NCBI GenBank assembly: GCA_036121365.1
Contig: JAZAFR010000002.1
Span: 1 to 17,029 of the forward strand
DNA length: 17,029 nt
Origin: UBA7916 sp036121365
GTDB taxonomy: Bacteria > Pseudomonadota > Gammaproteobacteria > Comchoanobacterales > Comchoanobacteraceae
Reading direction: 5' to 3'
The notes beneath the pieces are model-generated. The model was given only the letters and a program-made list of their open reading frames with translations, did not search any database and had not been told where the DNA came from. The position numbers and the translations under genes are program-made. Shown here one piece after another: positions 12,781-17,029 of the stretch. The first letter of the stretch is position 1. Every line of letters starts with the position of its first letter.

Positions 12781-13115
12781 TGGCTGCAACGTATTGGAAA
12801 AATGGTGAAACATGGTGTTGTTCTGGCCACTTTCCACATGCGGTTCATCATAGGCTATCTCCAAGATGTTCATACACAAACTGCAACTCTTTTCGTCCAA
12901 GCATGGACAAATGTCCATCTTCTGAAAATAAAATACCAGAATTAAAGATTGTGACAGAAGAGGTTTATCTGTGTTCTTGGTTTAAATGCTCAAGAGGAGA
13001 GAATGGAACGCACGCGCATCAAAGAAAAACAAGCAAATATTGTTCTGTTCAGTGCAAGAATGATAATGCACGGCATCGTTATAAGATTAGGCATAGTTTG
13101 AAAAAAACAGCCTAA
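12780..13115 (+). CDS. Small Cys/His zinc-binding protein
   Basis: A 111-aa, basic protein with two probable zinc sites. The first uses C13/C14, H17 or H20, C30, C35 and C45 (WCCSGHFPH, CSYTNC, DKCP). The second has C65, C70, C88 and C92 in CSWFKC...KYCSVQCKN followed by a basic stretch ARHRYKIRH. The second half matches the small treble-clef or ribbon type 'C-x(n)-C...YCSxxC' seen in phage and bacterial DNA- or RNA-associated proteins. It is coupled to the gene before it by TAATG and its TAA overlaps the terminase TAG on the other strand. A nucleic-acid- or protein-binding role is likely; no enzyme motif is seen. Confidence 0.65.
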   Translation: MAATYWKNGETWCCSGHFPHAVHHRLSPRCSYTNCNSFRPSMDKCPSSENKIPELKIVTEEVYLCSWFKCSRGENGTHAHQRKTSKYCSVQCKNDNARHRYKIRHSLKKTA

Positions 13116-14773
13116 ATTGCTGAGTAACTTGCGCCCATTTGTGTCATATCAAATGCGATCCTATCGTATACATCTGCGAAGCGATAGTGGTCTGGATTGT
13201 TTCCAGAAACCCATACAATTCTTCCTCTGCTCTGATCCAATATACGGACAGGTGCTTTCATTTGACCCTTAAATCCAAGAACAGTAAAAACATCTTTTGG
13301 TAAAGTTCTTTTTTTGTGTTTTATTTCATCAAATGTTGCATCAAGTATTTGTGTCCTATCAACAGTAACAACCCTATCTTTCCAATTAAGTTTCCTTCCG
13401 TATGCCTCTTTTCCGAACCTTGGTGTTGGATAGAAACGACACATCCAAATCATTACACCTAAAGACTTTCCCCAATCTCTAAGCTCTTGTGTCTTTCTTG
13501 TTTCTGGCATTGCGTCTATTGTACAACAAGTGACATTAAATCTTTTAATCAGGCTCTTTAATTCTTCAAACTTGCGAACAGCACAAACAAGAACAGTGTT
13601 CCGAGTAAGATTACCTTCTTCATCTTCTTTAGCCGTGGAGATAACAACATTAAGAACACTACCAACATCAACACCCATAGAGACAATCTCTTCTTTATAT
13701 TCTCCACCACCCGCATAATCCAACTCTTCACCTGTAGCGCAATCATATAACATTTCTATTCCAATTCTTGCACCGCTATACTCAAATCCTTGACCAAGAA
13801 CAGAAGTGTAAAATGTTGAAAGTTTATTGATGTCATCTTGTGAATCAAGCCATTCAACATAAAGGTCTGTATAGGACTGACTAAGTACATCCAATCGAGA
13901 CATTGTGTAGCCACGCCTCTCTCTTTCTTTGTATTTAGCAACCCACTCGCCTTCATTATTTCGATCAAAAGGTTCATTACATTTTATGCAAACAGGCTTC
14001 ATTTTATATTTTAGATTTTTTGGCCTTGTATCTTTTAGAAGTTGCCGCGCTATTGGATCTCTTGGAACCCAGTTTTCATTATCATCTTTCATTACAATGC
14101 TTTCAAGCCAATCTATATTCTGCCAGTGACCACAATGGGTACACCTACAAAACCAGAATCTTTGATCGCTTTCATCAAATAAAGCGCATATTCCTGTATT
14201 CGGCAATGTTGGGTTACCAAGCCTGTACATTCTTGGATCTTTACTCGCCCGGATTCTGTCTTTTGCTTTAGCAAGATTCGCTGGATCGCATTGATCAAAC
14301 TCGTCTACGATTACAGTATCAGCAGAAAATTCAACAAAGTCTCCAGTTGTATTTGATCCAAGGAATAAAATTGAACCAGACCCAAATCTTTTCATCCTGT
14401 TGTTTCCAACATCTTTTTGATTGGGCAGATGCTTTCTATATTCTTCACTGTTTAACAAAATCTTATTTATTCTTGATGATACAAATCTGTCTCTAACGCT
14501 AAATGTTGGTAGAATATAAGCTACAATTTTACCTTTCCATCCAGCATGGTATAGACTAAGCGCAATAAAAAGTTCAGACAATCCCGTCTGTACAGCTTTC
14601 CTAATATCTGCACCTTCACACTTTGGTAGTTCTGCATACATTTGAGCAAGATACGGCATGTCTTTAAACGACATTGGTTGGTTTCTGGTATTCTTATGAT
14701 GTAAAAGTGCTTGGCCTATCAACGGGTATTCAATAGATATTTCTGTTAATAAGCTTTTATAATTCTCTATCAT
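13112..14773 (-). CDS. Phage terminase large subunit
   Basis: A 553-aa packaging motor of the GpA-like TerL type. The ATPase half has a degenerate Walker A in KAVQTGLSELFI (59-70), adenine/strand elements such as KIVAYILPT (82-90), and Walker B TVIVDEFD (153-160). A zinc ribbon is visible at C209, C211, C214 and C262, C265 (WFCRCTHCG, CIKC). The nuclease half has acidic D369 in GVDVGS, D420 in TIDAMPE, and D534 in RFADVYDR, the expected two-metal site. It cuts and pumps concatemeric DNA into proheads through the portal. It is transcribed away from the portal gene, with just 40 bases between their starts, and its stop overlaps the zinc-protein stop. Confidence 0.92.
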   Translation of the reverse strand: MIENYKSLLTEISIEYPLIGQALLHHKNTRNQPMSFKDMPYLAQMYAELPKCEGADIRKAVQTGLSELFIALSLYHAGWKGKIVAYILPTFSVRDRFVSSRINKILLNSEEYRKHLPNQKDVGNNRMKRFGSGSILFLGSNTTGDFVEFSADTVIVDEFDQCDPANLAKAKDRIRASKDPRMYRLGNPTLPNTGICALFDESDQRFWFCRCTHCGHWQNIDWLESIVMKDDNENWVPRDPIARQLLKDTRPKNLKYKMKPVCIKCNEPFDRNNEGEWVAKYKERERRGYTMSRLDVLSQSYTDLYVEWLDSQDDINKLSTFYTSVLGQGFEYSGARIGIEMLYDCATGEELDYAGGGEYKEEIVSMGVDVGSVLNVVISTAKEDEEGNLTRNTVLVCAVRKFEELKSLIKRFNVTCCTIDAMPETRKTQELRDWGKSLGVMIWMCRFYPTPRFGKEAYGRKLNWKDRVVTVDRTQILDATFDEIKHKKRTLPKDVFTVLGFKGQMKAPVRILDQSRGRIVWVSGNNPDHYRFADVYDRIAFDMTQMGASYSAI

Positions 14774-14813
14774 GCGCTATCTTCTAATTTAGGTTCATCG
14801 AGGACATTTTAAA

Positions 14814-16247
14814 ATGAAAATAATGACAAGGCCAATAAATATAACAAAAGAAACATCTGTTAGGCGGGCCGGTAGTTGGTCTAAAGTTATACAAACCAGA
14901 AAAAGAAAAGGTTTACATTTTGATACAGACCTATACATATCGGCAGCGGATGATGGATACCAAAGAAGGCCAGATGCATTATTGAGAGATGTTGATTTAT
15001 GGCAAGCATACAGAAGATGTGGAGATATAAGATCATCTATTGACTCAATTGTTCGTAGGGTTGCAACATTTGATTGGATGGTCACACCAACTGTAAGCCC
15101 ACAAGATCCGAGATATGATGAACTTCAAAAGCATTGTGATCGTGTTGCATCTTTTTTAGAAAGGCCAAATAAGAATGGCGATACTTGGCAAGAGATAATG
15201 ACAGCAGTTTTGACAGATACTCTTGTTTTTGATGTTGGTTGCCTTGAGTTGGTTTATTCAAGAAATGGCAAGTTACAAGAACTTGTACCTTTAAGGGGTA
15301 GCACTGTATTTCCAATTGTAGATGAGCATGGAAAGTTGCTTAAGTATGTACAGAATATTTATGCAGATGGAAATGCTTATACCACTATGGCTGTTGCAGA
15401 CACGCTGCCCCAGTTCACAAAAAAACAAATCATGTTTCTTTCTCTTTTTAGGAACACAGCATCACCATCTGGTAACCCAATCATTGAAACAATGGTTAAT
15501 GAATGTATCGCTCTGCTTAGAGCAACAGAACACGCGATGTTGAACTTAGATGCAGATGAAATACCTCCCGGTATTTTGGTGCTTGCTGGAATAGCGGGTA
15601 GAGCGGCAGAGGAGGCTAAATCTGATCTTCAAATGCTTAAGGGGCAGGATCACAAGATAAGGGTTATGACAACGCCAGATCCATCCGGTATGGGCGCGCA
15701 ATGGCTTGAATTAAAGCGCACTCCAAAAGATATGGCAATGCGCGAGATTATTGATGACATTAGGCGTTCAATATTTAGGGCTTTTGGTGTTATGCCTGTA
15801 GAAATGGGGCTTACTGACGGCATACCCAAATCAACTGCAACCGTTCAAATGGATGTTGCTTCATCTCACTTAGTAACGCCCACACTTGAATTAATACAAG
15901 CAAGAATAAATGCTCAGATATTGCCAGCGATAATTGATGATCCAGAAATATTATCCCTGATCAAATTTCAGTTTGATAGAGAGGCAAGACTTTCTCCAAC
16001 AGATCAGAAAAGTATGGCAGAGACGCATAGGACATACATAAGCCATGGTATTTTAACAAGAAATGAAGTTAGAGAGTACCTTGGATTAAAGCCAATAGAA
16101 GGCGGAGATTTGGCCACTATCGAGACACCAATTGGACCTATTAGCGTCGATCAAATATCAACACTGGATTATGAAAAAAAGCCAGAAGATAAAAATGAAA
16201 CTTTAGATAAAAAAGAAGATATTAATTCAGATAAATCAACATTTTGA
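14814..16247 (+). CDS. Phage portal protein
   Basis: A 477-aa portal protein of the HK97-like or related SPP1/Mu group. Evidence is the ordered segments typical of portals: an N-terminal stretch with DVDLWQAYRRCGDIRSSIDSI (59-79), FDVGCLELVYSRNGKLQELVPLRG (a clip/wing-like region around residue 145), KKQIMFLSLF (about 203-212), IIDDIRRSIFRAFGVMPVEMGL (about 305-326, the stem helix) and the crown-like HLVTPTLELIQARINAQILP. It forms the ring through which DNA passes and docks the terminase. AGGA is nine bases before the ATG. It is divergent from terminase, which is unusual for this pair, and no promoter of its own is clear in the 40-base gap. The C-terminus (about 440-477) is charged, low-complexity. 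Confidence 0.9.
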   Translation: MKIMTRPINITKETSVRRAGSWSKVIQTRKRKGLHFDTDLYISAADDGYQRRPDALLRDVDLWQAYRRCGDIRSSIDSIVRRVATFDWMVTPTVSPQDPRYDELQKHCDRVASFLERPNKNGDTWQEIMTAVLTDTLVFDVGCLELVYSRNGKLQELVPLRGSTVFPIVDEHGKLLKYVQNIYADGNAYTTMAVADTLPQFTKKQIMFLSLFRNTASPSGNPIIETMVNECIALLRATEHAMLNLDADEIPPGILVLAGIAGRAAEEAKSDLQMLKGQDHKIRVMTTPDPSGMGAQWLELKRTPKDMAMREIIDDIRRSIFRAFGVMPVEMGLTDGIPKSTATVQMDVASSHLVTPTLELIQARINAQILPAIIDDPEILSLIKFQFDREARLSPTDQKSMAETHRTYISHGILTRNEVREYLGLKPIEGGDLATIETPIGPISVDQISTLDYEKKPEDKNETLDKKEDINSDKSTF

Positions 16248-16306
16248 AGGTTTATGAAAAATTAAGACAATATATGATATAGAGTTTATGCCGAGAAATA
16301 ACAGTT

Positions 16307-17029
16307 ATGAAAATGTCTTTATCCGATCTATCCTTAAAGCTTCGAAATTCTGAAAAGAGTTCATTGGGTGTTTATGCGCCAATAGATTCAATTAAGGAAA
16401 GCCATAAACAGGCCATAGATGCTGATATACCAGAAGGATATGACGTAGATTACACTTATGTACCATACCCATCTAATTTTGAGACAGAAAAAGAATTAGA
16501 GTACATGAGCGTTGTTGCTGCCGAAAGAGAATCAAATTTAGAATTCATAAAAATGGCAGATGAATCAATCATGAAAACATTCATACATGAGTGTAAAAAT
16601 GCTGGAATTGATTTAACTGATAATCAGATTGAAGAGCTAAAAAAGATTAGAGAGCAATCTTCAATTGTAATATTGAAAATAAAATATTCTTACAACAGGC
16701 CAAGGCCATACCAAGTCGCAGAAAGAATGGGCATTGAATTTAAGCCGATGAGTTCTGTATCTGCAAGCACACCTTCGTATCCAAGTGGGCATACGATACA
16801 AGCACTTCTTATGGCCAAAAGCCTATATGAACACTATCCAGATAAAATGCTCTTCTTTCTGGATATTGCAAATAGAATATCTTGGTCAAGAGTACAGGCT
16901 GGCTATCACTTCCCATCAGACATAGAGTACGGAAGAGTAATAGTTAAGAATATAGTTTCAAACTTAAAATCAACCATGAGATTAAAATCATTTGTAGAAA
17001 AAATTGATTACATGGAAAGAAAAAAAGAA
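16307..17029 (+). CDS. PAP2-type acid phosphatase, partial (cut by right edge)
   Basis: An open frame of 241 codons that runs off the right edge. All three PAP2 motifs are present in order: K126-x6-R133-P134 in KYSYNRPRP, PSGH (159-162; H162 is the acid/base residue) and SRx5HxxxD in SRVQAGYHFPSD (194-205; H201 is the nucleophile). The first about 120 residues are helical and hydrophilic with no signal peptide or membrane helix, so this is a soluble, cytoplasmic member, unlike typical secreted class A acid phosphatases. ATG 16307 is the first start, with a second ATG two codons later; the ribosome site is weak. It follows portal by 59 bases. Phosphate release from host nucleotides or lipids is a guess. 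Confidence 0.8.
   Translation, partial: MKMSLSDLSLKLRNSEKSSLGVYAPIDSIKESHKQAIDADIPEGYDVDYTYVPYPSNFETEKELEYMSVVAAERESNLEFIKMADESIMKTFIHECKNAGIDLTDNQIEELKKIREQSSIVILKIKYSYNRPRPYQVAERMGIEFKPMSSVSASTPSYPSGHTIQALLMAKSLYEHYPDKMLFFLDIANRISWSRVQAGYHFPSDIEYGRVIVKNIVSNLKSTMRLKSFVEKIDYMERKKE

Noticed and set aside
16288..16353. 21-codon frame just before the PAP2 gene
   Set aside because: It is very short, overlaps the PAP2 start, and has no ribosome site.
1..17029. CRISPR array, integrase or attachment sites, insertion sequence
   Set aside because: No regularly spaced direct repeats, recombinase or transposase motifs were seen on either strand.

Overview
The window is part of a double-stranded DNA tailed phage genome (Caudoviricetes) or a prophage-like element. 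The anchor genes are a large terminase (13112-14773, minus) and a portal protein (14814-16247, plus). The DNA is AT-rich, genes are tightly packed with ATGA and TAATG stop/start overlaps, and Shine-Dalgarno sequences and sigma70-type promoters look bacterial. A gram-negative host is plausible but not shown. No rRNA, tRNA, integrase, transposase or CRISPR array was found.

Layout. (1) 1-3159, minus: a sugar/glycan operon. In transcription order it encodes a cupin, a GT2-like glycosyltransferase, a nucleotide-sugar dehydrogenase, a class I SAM methyltransferase and a second glycosyltransferase-like protein cut by the left edge. A good promoter and the terminator of the gene behind it are packed into 3187-3259. 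(2) 3304-3573, minus: a small two-helix membrane protein. (3) 3715-4818, plus: a calcineurin-like metallophosphoesterase with an HTH-like N-terminus, converging on (4) 4806-7577, minus: a cytosine-5 DNA methyltransferase, a small coiled-coil protein and two unrecognised proteins (212 and 380 aa). (5) 7578-7880: an AT-rich divergent control region with promoters and inverted repeats. (6) 7881-10940, plus: a MoxR-type AAA+ ATPase, an unrecognised 135-aa protein and a ViaA/CobT-like VWA protein. (7) 10941-11154: a structured, GC-richer non-coding segment. (8) 11155-13115, plus: five coupled small genes for a HExxH membrane protein, a MazG-like pyrophosphohydrolase, an HxGH nucleotidyltransferase, a Cys-rich membrane protein or lipoprotein, and a zinc-binding protein. 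(9) The divergent terminase/portal pair. (10) 16307-17029, plus: a PAP2-type phosphatase running off the right edge.

How the parts may work together. Terminase and portal form the packaging motor. The MoxR ATPase and VWA protein are the two halves of a chaperone-like machine. The unrecognised genes beside and opposite them are candidate partners or targets. The glycan operon could change a virion or host-surface sugar. The methyltransferase probably protects phage DNA from restriction, and MazG-like and PAP2 enzymes act on nucleotides or phosphate esters. The features most worth a second look are the MoxR/VWA neighbourhood, the structured segment at 10941-11154, and a long second reading frame inside the methyltransferase gene that resembles a known methyltransferase-associated protein family.
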